A DNA stretch of 64,000 bases from Chitinophagaceae bacterium (GTDB taxonomy: Bacteria; Bacteroidota; Bacteroidia; Chitinophagales; Chitinophagaceae). Below the pieces are notes generated by a model that worked only from the letters and a program-made list of their open reading frames with translations, did no database searches and was not told the origin of the DNA. The stretch spans positions 367,837 through 431,836 of the forward strand of contig JANINS010000001.1 of the NCBI GenBank assembly GCA_024508725.1. The letters run 5' to 3'. The translations under genes were made by a program, and so were the position numbers. Position 1 is the first letter of the stretch; every line of letters starts with the position of its first letter. This document shows, in pieces, positions 1 through 7,192 of this stretch.

Positions 1-189
1 GCCTTTGAAAAAACCGGTTTGATCTACCACAGCGATCTTCTCCTGGTCAACATCCTGCACAGAAATGTAAGTAACACCGGAGATCAGTGCAACGAAGAAT
101 AAAGGTGTTAAAATCGTAGAAAGAATGAACGTTTTCTTTTTTACCCTGCTGAGGTATTCTCTTTTTATGATGAGTAATGTCTTATTCAT
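1..189 (-). CDS. ABC-2 type transporter permease, N-terminal fragment
   Basis: These are the first 63 codons of a membrane protein whose remainder lies beyond the left edge of the window. The frame opens with ATG at its right end and stays open to base 1. The peptide starts with a short basic stretch (MNKTLLIIKREYLSRVKKK), followed by a hydrophobic segment at about residues 21-42 and a polar part with VDQTGFF. That layout is typical of ABC-2 family permeases of the NatB/YhaP type, which export small molecules or ions; this is family knowledge and the substrate is unknown. It follows the ATP-binding gene by 23 bases on the same strand, so the two probably form one exporter. Confidence 0.8.
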   Translation of the reverse strand, partial: MNKTLLIIKREYLSRVKKKTFILSTILTPLFFVALISGVTYISVQDVDQEKIAVVDQTGFFKG

Positions 190-212
190 ATGCGTAGTTT
201 GGAAGTATTGAA

Positions 213-1154
213 TTAAGCTACCGGTTGAAATGCTCTTGCTGTAGCATTTGTATTTTCTACCAGGCGAATGAATATCTCGTTCAGGCTTGGGAGAATTTCA
301 TTAAAGGAATGAATCATCAGTCCTTTACCAAGGAAATACTGCAGTATCTCATTATTATTAAACTCAGCATGCTTCTGAATAATAAGTTCTTTTCCTTTGG
401 ATTTTTTTACATCAAACAAATAAGTGGCAAGATGTTCAGGTAGTATTTCCTGTTCAAACCTGATGCTGAAAAGATTTTGCTTATGCGTTTGTTTTATGTC
501 ATCAACTGTTCCATCCAATATCTTCTTACCAAGGTTCACCAATACTATATGATCACATATCTCTTCTACCTGTTCCATCCTATGAGTAGAGAAGATCACG
601 GTGCTGCCATTCTTTGCTAACCTGTATATCTCATCTTTGATCAGGTTTGCATTTAAAGGATCTAACCCACTGAAAGGTTCATCTAAGATGATCAATTTTG
701 GTTCATGCAACACTGTAGTAACAAACTGTAGTTTTTGCTGCATTCCCTTACTCAGATCTTCTACCTTCTTATTCCACCAGCTTTGCATTTCCAGTTTGGT
801 GAACCAGAATTTTATCTTTTCAATAGCTTCATTCTTTTCTAAGCCTTTTAACTGTGCTAAGTACACGGCCTGCTCACCGATCTTCATCTTCTTGTACAGT
901 CCTCTTTCTTCCGGCATATAGCCGATCTGCTGTACATCATTTAAAGGATCGAATTTTTTTCCATCAAATAATATCTGTCCGCTATCAGGATAAAAAATAC
1001 CGGTGATCATTCTCAGCAAAGTGGTTTTACCGGCTCCATTCGGGCCAAGTAAACCAAAAATGCTTCCTGTATTGATCGAAAAGCTGATGTCGTCAACTGC
1101 TTTTTGCGTAGCATAGTATTTCTTCAGATGCTGCAGTTCGAGGATTGTACTCAT
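213..1154 (-). CDS. ABC transporter ATP-binding protein
   Basis: This is the ATPase subunit of an ABC exporter, 313 residues long and complete. Visible motifs are the Walker A loop GPNGAGKTT (residues 37-45), the signature LSKGM (134-138), Walker B LIILDEP (154-160) and a switch histidine in STHRMEQ. After the nucleotide-binding domain (about 1-220) comes a tail of about 90 residues, as in ABC-2 ATPases that have a C-terminal DUF4162-like part. The gene opens with ATG and is followed by the permease fragment on the same strand, so they are probably one operon. A -7-like box (TACATTTG) lies 20 bases upstream of the start. The substrate cannot be told from the sequence. Confidence 0.92.
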   Translation of the reverse strand: MSTILELQHLKKYYATQKAVDDISFSINTGSIFGLLGPNGAGKTTLLRMITGIFYPDSGQILFDGKKFDPLNDVQQIGYMPEERGLYKKMKIGEQAVYLAQLKGLEKNEAIEKIKFWFTKLEMQSWWNKKVEDLSKGMQQKLQFVTTVLHEPKLIILDEPFSGLDPLNANLIKDEIYRLAKNGSTVIFSTHRMEQVEEICDHIVLVNLGKKILDGTVDDIKQTHKQNLFSIRFEQEILPEHLATYLFDVKKSKGKELIIQKHAEFNNNEILQYFLGKGLMIHSFNEILPSLNEIFIRLVENTNATARAFQPVA

Positions 1155-1173
1155 GAGCAGGGTGATTTGTGTT

Positions 1174-1181
1174 CAAATGTA
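1174..1181 (-). promoter_or_regulatory. Probable -7 promoter element of the ABC transporter operon
   Basis: On the minus strand this reads TACATTTG, a perfect match to the Bacteroidota -7 consensus TAnnTTTG, 20 bases upstream of the ABC ATPase start codon. No TTG was found at the expected 17-21 base distance, so only the -7 element is supported. Confidence 0.45.
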
Positions 1182-1271
1182 ATTCACCTTTGGTCAAAGC
1201 ATATTATTTTTGACGAAAGGCTGTTTTGTAGGTACAAAAACGGTGGAAAATATTACAGTTGCACAATAATT

Positions 1272-2879
1272 CTAACGTTCAGATCGCTGTAAAACTTCGC
1301 AAATAGACGTAGCAACTTTCTCTCCATCCATGGCAGCACTCACAATTCCGCCGGCATAACCTGCACCTTCACCACAGGGATAAAGATTTGATATTTGTGG
1401 ATGTTGAAGACTGATCTCATTGCGGGGAATTCTAACAGGAGAAGATGTTCGGCTTTCTGTAGCAACCACCACTGCATCATTGGTGTAATAGCCACGCATT
1501 TTTTTCCCAAAAGCTTTGAATCCTTCCTGCAGGCTTTTATGAATAAACCCGGGAAGTACATTCTTCATATTGGCTGAATTGATTCCGGGTAAATAACTAC
1601 AATCCGGCAGTGAAGATGATATCTTACCAGTACAAAAATCTACCAATCGTTGAGCCGGAGCAACCTGCTTTCCACCTCCGGCAATAAAAGCAGCTTTCTC
1701 TATTTCATTTTGAAAGTTCATCAGTAACAATGGATCATTCTCCTCTACTTTTGAATTTTGAATTTTGAATGTTGAATTCAGGAAATCAAAAGCATCTTTC
1801 AATTCAACACTCACCACCATTCCACTGTTTGCATAAGGATTGTTTCGCTTGCTGGGGCTCCATCCATTCACCACCAATCCATCATTTTCTGTGGATGCAG
1901 GTGCGATAATTCCACCAGGACACATGCAAAAACTAAAAACGCCTTTCTTGTCTACCTGTTCAACTAAACTGTAAGAAGCCGGTGGTAAAAATTCACCTCT
2001 AATCGGACAATGATATTGTATTGAATCGATTAATGCTTGCGGATGTTCAACTCTAACGCCTAAAGCGAAAGGTTTTGCTTCAATAAGAATATTTTGCTGA
2101 TGTAATAATCTGAATATATCTCTTGCGGAGTGACCTGTTGCCAAAACAAAAGCATCGGCTTTCAAAGTATTGCCATCAGCAGTTTTAACAGCTACGATCT
2201 GCTGATCTTTCAAAACAAGATCAACCACTTTCTTTTCAAACAGGAATTCTCCTCCTGCATCAATAATTTGTTGCCGCATAGCCGTAATGATCTGCGGCAA
2301 TTTATTGGTGCCAATATGAGGATGTGCTTCGTACAATATTTTCTCCTCAGCTCCAAACTGTACAAATAAATTTAAAATGCGATCAATACTACCTCTCTTA
2401 TTGCTTCGGGTATACAATTTACCATCACTATACGTTCCTGCACCACCTTCGCCAAAGCAATAATTACTATCCGTGTTTACAATACCGTCTTTATTCAACT
2501 GTGCAAGGTCACGTCTTCTTGCTCTTACATCTTTTCCTCGTTCAAGAACGATCGGCTTAATTCCCTGTTCTAAAAATTTCAGTGCAGCAAATAATCCTGC
2601 AGGACCAGCACCAATAATGATCACACTTTTTCCTGCGTTAGAAACTTCCTTGAATGAAACTGAATTGATCTCTCTCGAATAAAACGGCTCGTTTATAAAA
2701 GCCTGCACAGTAAGATTGATCCAGGGTTGCTTACTTCTTGCATCAATCGACTTCTTCAAAATGGTGAAACCGGTAATGGCAGACGTTTTTACACCGGAAT
2801 GCTTAGCAAGATATTGCTTGATCGTTGCTTCATCGGCAGCTTCTGAAGGCAATAATTTGAGTGATATTTTTTGTTGCAT
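1272..2879 (-). CDS. FAD-dependent dehydrogenase (COG2509-like)
   Basis: This is a predicted flavoprotein oxidoreductase of 535 residues. The Rossmann dinucleotide motif GAGPAG is at residues 90-95, followed by LERG with the acidic residue that usually binds the FAD ribose (E113). A Gly-rich stretch FGEGGAGTYSDGKL follows at about 143, and a C-terminal part with PCGEGAGYAGGIVSAAMDG closes the FAD site. The roughly 85-residue N-terminal domain before the Rossmann fold is typical of the uncharacterised COG2509 dehydrogenases; the substrate is unknown. Oddity: residues 368-377 (FKIQNSKV and neighbours) are encoded by a 7-base tandem array that is unlikely to be part of the ancestral fold. The gene starts with ATG, stands alone, and is followed by a repeat-filled gap. 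Confidence 0.88.
   Translation of the reverse strand: MQQKISLKLLPSEAADEATIKQYLAKHSGVKTSAITGFTILKKSIDARSKQPWINLTVQAFINEPFYSREINSVSFKEVSNAGKSVIIIGAGPAGLFAALKFLEQGIKPIVLERGKDVRARRRDLAQLNKDGIVNTDSNYCFGEGGAGTYSDGKLYTRSNKRGSIDRILNLFVQFGAEEKILYEAHPHIGTNKLPQIITAMRQQIIDAGGEFLFEKKVVDLVLKDQQIVAVKTADGNTLKADAFVLATGHSARDIFRLLHQQNILIEAKPFALGVRVEHPQALIDSIQYHCPIRGEFLPPASYSLVEQVDKKGVFSFCMCPGGIIAPASTENDGLVVNGWSPSKRNNPYANSGMVVSVELKDAFDFLNSTFKIQNSKVEENDPLLLMNFQNEIEKAAFIAGGGKQVAPAQRLVDFCTGKISSSLPDCSYLPGINSANMKNVLPGFIHKSLQEGFKAFGKKMRGYYTNDAVVVATESRTSSPVRIPRNEISLQHPQISNLYPCGEGAGYAGGIVSAAMDGEKVATSICEVLQRSER
1749..1776. repeat. 7-base array (TTTTGAA) inside the FAD dehydrogenase gene
   Basis: Four adjacent 7-base units read TTTTGAA, TTTTGAA, TTTTGAA, TGTTGAA on the plus strand. 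The array lies within the coding region and is translated as part of a polar segment (residues 368-377). The same kind of period is seen at many other places in this window with different unit sequences. Confidence 0.85.
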
Positions 2880-2919
2880 GTTGTTAGGTGTTTATCCTAA
2901 AAAACTTTGCTAGTGAATT

Positions 2920-3065
2920 GGATGCTGGATGTTAGATGCTTGTTTAGCCAGCTGTTGCAATACTATTAAACTTTACTTGCGTCGCACTCTTCAGCTTTTA
3001 CTTCTCTTATTGAACCTTATGCGACTGTTCTGCATTTCAACACCAGCATCAAGCATCAAGTATCT
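2920..3065. repeat. Composite intergenic repeat: heptamer arrays in inverted orientation around a dispersed core
   Basis: The left end is a 7-base array (GGATGCT, GGATGTT, AGATGCT, 2920-2940). The right end is the inverse-complement type (AGCATCA, AGCATCA, AGTATCT, 3045-3065). Between them lie AGCCAGCTG and TTGCGTCGCACTCTT (2977-2991), the reverse complement of the dispersed core also found at ten other loci here. The element fills most of the gap between the FAD dehydrogenase and the DUF3127 gene and just touches the end of the latter. Confidence 0.75.
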
Positions 3066-3438
3066 AGAACGGCAGATCATCTACATTATCACCAGGAGTT
3101 GCATCAGCAGAAAAAGAAGGTGAATCATCTATAACAGTGCCTCCCAACTTAACTGTTTCCATTCTCCAGGCATCAAGGTTGGTGATATAATTGTCTTTAC
3201 CGTCTTTCGTCCACTTGGTTCCCTTTATATTGAACAAAACTTTTACTTCTTCACCAATCGCAAAACGATCAGGCATTGCTGTTTTATCCTGCACACATTG
3301 AAACTTCACGTAATTGGTTATTGTTCTGCCACCAATGTCTTCGCTTTTCTCTAAAACAAACTCTCTTGTTTTAAAAGTTTCTGTACGTTGAACAATATCA
3401 AATTTGGCAACCAGCTTACCTGTTAGCTCGTAAGACAT
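3064..3438 (-). CDS. DUF3127 domain-containing protein
   Basis: This is a small soluble protein of 124 residues that matches the Bacteroidota family DUF3127, as recognised from the opening MSYELTGKLVAKFD and the conserved TREFV and NYVKFQ segments. The fold appears to be a small beta barrel resembling OB-fold single-strand DNA binding proteins. The acidic C-terminus DNVDDLPF resembles the SSB tail that recruits partner proteins, so a role in DNA metabolism is plausible but is inference. The last codons run into the heptamer array at 3045-3065. It is transcribed away from the divergent 5'-nucleotidase gene pair, with a perfect -7 box 22 bases upstream of its ATG. Confidence 0.8.
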   Translation of the reverse strand: MSYELTGKLVAKFDIVQRTETFKTREFVLEKSEDIGGRTITNYVKFQCVQDKTAMPDRFAIGEEVKVLFNIKGTKWTKDGKDNYITNLDAWRMETVKLGGTVIDDSPSFSADATPGDNVDDLPF

Positions 3439-3460
3439 TTTAATAGGGATTTATAAGCGG

Positions 3461-3468
3461 CAAACCTA
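3461..3468 (-). promoter_or_regulatory. Probable -7 element of the DUF3127 gene
   Basis: The minus strand reads TAGGTTTG here, a full match to TAnnTTTG, 22 bases upstream of the DUF3127 start. A clear TTG at the -33 position was not found. Confidence 0.45.
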
Positions 3469-3500
3469 AGATTAAAATCTGTTCCTATATCCTAAAATCA

Positions 3501-3532
3501 TTGTTTCGGCAATGCAAAAGTTTGTACTTTAA
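3501..3532 (+). promoter_or_regulatory. Possible promoter of the split 5'-nucleotidase operon
   Basis: TTG at 3501-3503 is followed after 21 bases by TACTTTAA (3525-3532), which matches the Bacteroidota -7 consensus at all fixed positions except the last. The start codon lies 16 bases downstream. This is a weak call based on one imperfect match. Confidence 0.3.
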
Positions 3533-3548
3533 CCTTACGCTAGTCACA

Positions 3549-4304
3549 ATGAACAAGTATCTGCAAGTTGCCATATCGATCTCAGTTGTTGTTTGCCAAC
3601 TCAATGCAAATGCACAGAAGTATTATCCGGCAGAAGTGCAATACAGCTACCGGCAGGTTACAAAGCAGGAAACAAGCGACTCTGCCGTATTAAATTTTCT
3701 TAAGCCTTATCGTGACAGTATGCAGAAAGCCATGTCGAAAGTGATCGGCTTTGCAACGGTTACATTATACCAGAAGCAACCTGAATGCCCGCTAGGAAAT
3801 TTTCTTGCAGATGCAATGAAAACAATGGGTGAAAAGAAGTTTGGTAAAAAGATAGATGTTGCATTGGTGAACTATGGTGGATCAAGAGCCTATATACCTA
3901 AAGGCGAGATCACTTTACAAAATGTTTTTGACCTGATGCCTTATGACAACCTGGTAATTCTGCAGGAAGTGAAAGGCAATGTTTTAAAAAAGTTCCTTGA
4001 CTATGCTGCGAATAAAGGTAATTGGAGTGTAAGTGGTGCAAAATTCCAGGTAAAAGACAGAAAGGCAGATAGTATATATATAAATGGTCAGCTACTTGAT
4101 GAAGCCGCAACATATATTGTTGCGAATACAGATTATGTGATCAGGGGTGGCTCTGACAATCAAACGTTATTGAAAGATATTCCCCAGGTGAGTGTAGGTT
4201 ATCTTTTCAGGGATGCAATAACAGAATACATTGAGCAATTCACCAAACAAGGCAAGCCTGTAACGGCAGCAATAGAAAGGAGGGTGGTGAATGCTGATCA
4301 ATAG
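3549..4304 (+). CDS. Exported 5'-nucleotidase C-terminal domain protein
   Basis: This protein of 251 residues corresponds to the substrate-binding C-terminal domain of UshA-type 5'-nucleotidases, without the catalytic domain. The ATG at 3549 was chosen because it begins a Sec-type signal peptide (MNKYLQVAISISVVVCQLNANAQ region), whereas the longer frame adds unrelated residues. Family signatures are CPLGNFLADAM, ALVNYGGSRAYIPKGEIT, FDLMPYDN and IRGGSDN; the aromatic and glycine residues around them form the nucleoside pocket in known members. The next gene overlaps the last 14 bases and encodes the missing catalytic domain, so both products probably assemble outside the cytoplasm. Gene order is the reverse of the domain order in the fused enzyme. 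Confidence 0.85.
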   Translation: MNKYLQVAISISVVVCQLNANAQKYYPAEVQYSYRQVTKQETSDSAVLNFLKPYRDSMQKAMSKVIGFATVTLYQKQPECPLGNFLADAMKTMGEKKFGKKIDVALVNYGGSRAYIPKGEITLQNVFDLMPYDNLVILQEVKGNVLKKFLDYAANKGNWSVSGAKFQVKDRKADSIYINGQLLDEAATYIVANTDYVIRGGSDNQTLLKDIPQVSVGYLFRDAITEYIEQFTKQGKPVTAAIERRVVNADQ

Positions 4305-5226
4305 AAGAAAGTTTATACAACAAGCTAGCCTCGCTTCTGCAGCAATTTTATCGTCTTCATTATTAAAAGTGAATGCGGCTGATGATCCTGCAGAAACATT
4401 AACCATACTTCATACAAACGATACGCATAGCCGTTTGGATCCGTTTCCAAATGATGGCAGCAGAAATGCTGGTTTAGGTGGTATTGCAGCAAGATCCGAG
4501 ATCATTAAAAAGATCAGATCGGAAGTTTCGAATGTATTGTTGTTAGATGCCGGAGATATTTTCCAGGGAACACCTTATTTCAATGTGTTCAAAGGCGAAG
4601 CAGAGATCAAAGCAATGAGCTTGTTAGGGTATGATGCAGCTACAATTGGCAACCATGATTTCGATGCCGGTGTGGATAACCTTGCTACTCAATTGCAACA
4701 TGCAAGCTTCCCAATTTTAATCTGTAATTATGATTTTAGAGGCACTTCAATGGAAGGAAAGTCGCTTCCCTACAAAATTTTTCAAAAGGGAAATTTGAAA
4801 ATAGGTGTTACCGGAATAGGCATTCAACTGAAAGGGAACGTTGCAGAAAACCTTTACGGAAAGACAGTTTACCAGGATCCGATCGTTAGCAGCAATCTTG
4901 TGGCAGAAGCGTTAAAATCTCAACACAAGTGCGATCTGGTAATATGCCTTTCTCATTTGGGAGATAAGTATGAAGACGATAAGATCAGTGATGAAATTCT
5001 TGCGAAAGAAAGTTATGACATCGACCTTATAATCGGTGCACATACACATAAATTATTTACGCAGCCGAGGAAGTATCGCAATAGAAAAAACAACGATGTG
5101 ATCGTAAACCAGGTGGGTTGGATGGGTCTACATTTGGGAAGATTGGATTATGTTTTCAACCGATCGGGAAAGAAAAATTTGGCGCAGAGCCATACTGTTG
5201 TTATTGGCAAAAAAACAAGTGATTAA
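4291..5226 (+). CDS. Exported metallophosphatase (5'-nucleotidase catalytic domain)
   Basis: This is a calcineurin-like metallophosphoesterase of 311 residues. All metal-binding blocks are present: HTNDTHSR near residue 40, LLDAGDIFQGT near 88, TIGNHDFDAG near 116, CLSHLGD, and GAHTHKLF. The N-terminus has a twin-arginine pattern, NRRKFIQQASL, followed by an Ala/Ser-rich hydrophobic stretch, so it may be exported by Tat. It lacks the C-terminal substrate-binding domain of UshA, which is supplied by the overlapping upstream gene. The reaction is probably removal of phosphate from 5'-nucleotides or related esters for salvage; substrate choice is not visible. A polyT run directly follows the stop codon, before the dnaA upstream region. 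Confidence 0.88.
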   Translation: MLINRRKFIQQASLASAAILSSSLLKVNAADDPAETLTILHTNDTHSRLDPFPNDGSRNAGLGGIAARSEIIKKIRSEVSNVLLLDAGDIFQGTPYFNVFKGEAEIKAMSLLGYDAATIGNHDFDAGVDNLATQLQHASFPILICNYDFRGTSMEGKSLPYKIFQKGNLKIGVTGIGIQLKGNVAENLYGKTVYQDPIVSSNLVAEALKSQHKCDLVICLSHLGDKYEDDKISDEILAKESYDIDLIIGAHTHKLFTQPRKYRNRKNNDVIVNQVGWMGLHLGRLDYVFNRSGKKNLAQSHTVVIGKKTSD

Positions 5227-5248
5227 AAAATTTTTTTTTCAACATAAT

Positions 5249-5257
5249 TTATCCATA
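5249..5257 (+). promoter_or_regulatory. DnaA-box-like site upstream of dnaA
   Basis: The sequence TTATCCATA differs by one base from the DnaA box TTATCCACA. It sits next to a very AT-rich tract (5224-5250), about 110 bases before the dnaA start. One near-match is compatible with dnaA autoregulation but does not prove an origin. Confidence 0.35.
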
Positions 5258-5367
5258 TTCGCATCCCCGTGTTACTTTTTTCATACCACCCATTTTCATA
5301 GGAAAAAGTGATACAAAAATCGAATTGGATACAACTCTTAACTTAATATAAATACGTTAACTTTTTT

Positions 5368-6798
5368 ATGGCTAAGAACGCTGAATCCGTCTGGAGCAAT
5401 TGTTTGAAGATCATCAAAGACATTGTGGAGTGGCAACATTTCAAGACGTGGTTCGAGCCTATTCAGCCGGTTGAGTTAAAGGGTAATGTATTACTGATCC
5501 AGGTACCCAGCCAATTCTTTTACGAGTATCTCGAAGAGCATTATGTAAATCTTCTTGCAAAAACTTTAAAGAGAGAATTAGGAAAAGATGCAAGATTAGA
5601 ATACCGCATCATGGTTGATAGTGGCAGCAATGGTCGTAACGGATCTATGGATGTGCCTGCCGGTAACCTGAAGATCTATTCTAATAATGAAATGGATTTT
5701 CCATTAGTGATCAATAATCCTGTAAAAAATCCATTCGTTATCCCAGGATTGAAGAAGATGCAGATCGATCCGCAGCTCAATCCTATTTATACATTCGAAT
5801 CTTTTATTGAAGGAGATTGTAATCGTGTGGCTCGCAGAGCAGGTAAAACTGTTGCTGAGAAACCGGGAGCCAACTCTTTCAATCCATTGGTATTATATGG
5901 TGGTGTAGGTTTGGGTAAAACTCACCTTGCACAGGGAATTGGAAATGAAGTAAAGCGTTTACATCCTAACAAGATCGTTTTATATGTGAGCAGTGAGAAG
6001 TTCATTAACCAGTTCCAGGATCATAGCAGGAATAATGCGATCAATGATTTCATTCACTTCTATCAATTGATTGATGTATTGATCATTGATGATGTTCAGT
6101 TCTTCGCAAGAGCTGAGAAATCGCAGGATGCATTCTTTGCGATCTTCAATCACTTACACCAAAGCGGAAAACAATTAGTACTTACATCAGATAAATCACC
6201 AAAGGATCTTGACGGTATGCAGGAAAGACTGTTAAGCCGTTTCCGTTGGGGATTGAGTGCAGACCTGCAGGTTCCTGATTACGAAACAAGAATCGAGATT
6301 CTTGAGCGTAAGATGAAGAACGATGGTTTGGATATGCCGAAAGAAGTTGTGAAGTATGTGGCATATAACATTAACACAAACATCAGAGAATTAGAAGGTG
6401 CTTTAATATCATTGCTGGCTCAGTCTTCTTTGAACAAGAAAGACATTGATCTTGAGTTAGCTAAAAAAGTACTTCGCAACTTTGTTAAGACCAGCAGCAA
6501 AGAGATCACTATCGATGCTATTCAAAAGATGGTGTGTGAATACTTTGATGTGTCTTACGATAAGCTGCTCCAGAAAACCCGTAAAAGAGAAATTGTACAG
6601 GCAAGACAGATCACTATGTATCTCGCAAAAGCTTTTACAAAGAATTCTCTTAAAACGATCGGTGAGCACTTTGGGGGCCGTGACCATACTACTGTAATCC
6701 ACAGTTGCCAGACTGTGAAGGACCTGATGGACACTGATTCTATCTTCCGTGAAAACGTGATGGAGTTAACGCAGAAGGTTCAGTTAGCTGCTATGTAA
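5368..6798 (+). CDS. dnaA: Chromosomal replication initiator DnaA
   Basis: This initiator binds DnaA boxes at oriC and opens the DNA for replication. All four domains are visible in 476 residues: the N-terminal DnaB/oligomerisation domain (about 1-80, with WFEPI), a short linker, the AAA+ domain and the C-terminal DNA-binding domain. Walker A is GGVGLGKT (178-185), Walker B is VLIIDDVQF (237-245), an arginine-finger region RLLSRFRWG is at 287-295 and sensor II NIRELEGAL is at 338-346. The DnaA signature GGRDHTTVIHS is at 436-446. It is transcribed alone, opposite to the dcw cluster, and ends at a strong hairpin terminator 35 bases downstream. The replication origin itself cannot be placed with confidence. 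Confidence 0.99.
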   Translation: MAKNAESVWSNCLKIIKDIVEWQHFKTWFEPIQPVELKGNVLLIQVPSQFFYEYLEEHYVNLLAKTLKRELGKDARLEYRIMVDSGSNGRNGSMDVPAGNLKIYSNNEMDFPLVINNPVKNPFVIPGLKKMQIDPQLNPIYTFESFIEGDCNRVARRAGKTVAEKPGANSFNPLVLYGGVGLGKTHLAQGIGNEVKRLHPNKIVLYVSSEKFINQFQDHSRNNAINDFIHFYQLIDVLIIDDVQFFARAEKSQDAFFAIFNHLHQSGKQLVLTSDKSPKDLDGMQERLLSRFRWGLSADLQVPDYETRIEILERKMKNDGLDMPKEVVKYVAYNINTNIRELEGALISLLAQSSLNKKDIDLELAKKVLRNFVKTSSKEITIDAIQKMVCEYFDVSYDKLLQKTRKREIVQARQITMYLAKAFTKNSLKTIGEHFGGRDHTTVIHSCQTVKDLMDTDSIFRENVMELTQKVQLAAM

Positions 6799-6832
6799 GA
6801 GAAAATTGAATACTGCACAAACCAAAACATTG

Positions 6833-6869
6833 ATCCCGGTTAAGTTCTTAGCCGGGATTTTATTTTTTT
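6833..6869 (+). terminator. Intrinsic terminator of dnaA
   Basis: An 11-12 bp stem (ATCCCGGTTAAG with CTTAGCCGGGAT, one G-U pair) with a very short loop is followed by TTTATTTTTTT. It lies 35 bases after the dnaA stop. Confidence 0.9.
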
Positions 6870-6870
6870 A

Positions 6871-6942
6871 CCACGACGACGCAACGAAGCACAACGATTG
6901 AACCACGAAGACACGAAGGCACAAAGAAACACAAAGAAAAAA
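6871..6942. repeat. 8-base periodic array (ACGAAG/ACAAAG type)
   Basis: This is a degenerate array with an 8-base period: CCACGAAG, ACACGAAG and GCACAAAG are consecutive units near 6903-6926, with weaker units on both sides. It is the first part of the 394-base gene-free region between dnaA and ftsZ; the rest holds the dispersed core, a heptamer array and the ftsZ terminator. Related words recur at 22840, 28428 and 10830-10907. Confidence 0.7.
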
Positions 6943-6992
6943 GCACTTTGAAAGTTGTAAACTCTTCCAGACACGGTGAAGGGAAGCAGAAA

Positions 6993-7030
6993 GTACAAGA
7001 GTGCGACGCAACGGAAGCTTCATAGTAGTA
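6993..7030 (+). repeat. Dispersed repeat core, copy 2 (GTACAAGAGTGCGACGCAAC)
   Basis: The core is followed by GGAAGCTTCATAGTAGTA. The same extended form occurs at 22941-22976 with one or two changes. No reading frame with support covers it. Confidence 0.85.
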
Positions 7031-7049
7031 ATGCAGGTGAAGCCAATAG

Positions 7050-7091
7050 AATAAGAAATAAGAAATGTAGAATAAGGAATGAGAAAGTTGG
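7050..7091. repeat. 7-base array (AATAAGA type), same module as inside queA
   Basis: Six units are seen: AATAAGA, AATAAGA, AATGTAG, AATAAGG, AATGAGA, AAGTTGG. The order of units closely matches the array at 26060-26094 inside queA, so both derive from one element rather than from independent slippage. Confidence 0.85.
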
Positions 7092-7121
7092 AAATGCGCC
7101 TTCGCTAAAACTATGGTGGTT

Positions 7122-7151
7122 AAAAAAACTCCCCTGAACAAATCAGGGGAG
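7122..7151 (-). terminator. Intrinsic terminator of the dcw cluster after ftsZ
   Basis: On the minus strand a perfect 9 bp stem (CTCCCCTGA with TCAGGGGAG, 5-base loop) is followed by seven T. It lies about 42 bases beyond the ftsZ stop codon. Confidence 0.9.
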
Positions 7152-7192
7152 CACAACTAAAAACACCCGTTGGGTTTTTCTATAAACAGAGA

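Noticed and set aside
5227-5367. Replication origin directly upstream of dnaA
   Set aside because: Only one DnaA box with a mismatch was found in 140 bases; not enough for an origin call.
6860-7156. Open frame of 98 codons on the minus strand between dnaA and ftsZ
   Set aside because: It runs through the octamer array, the dispersed core, the heptamer array and part of the ftsZ terminator; the peptide is low-complexity and unlike any protein.
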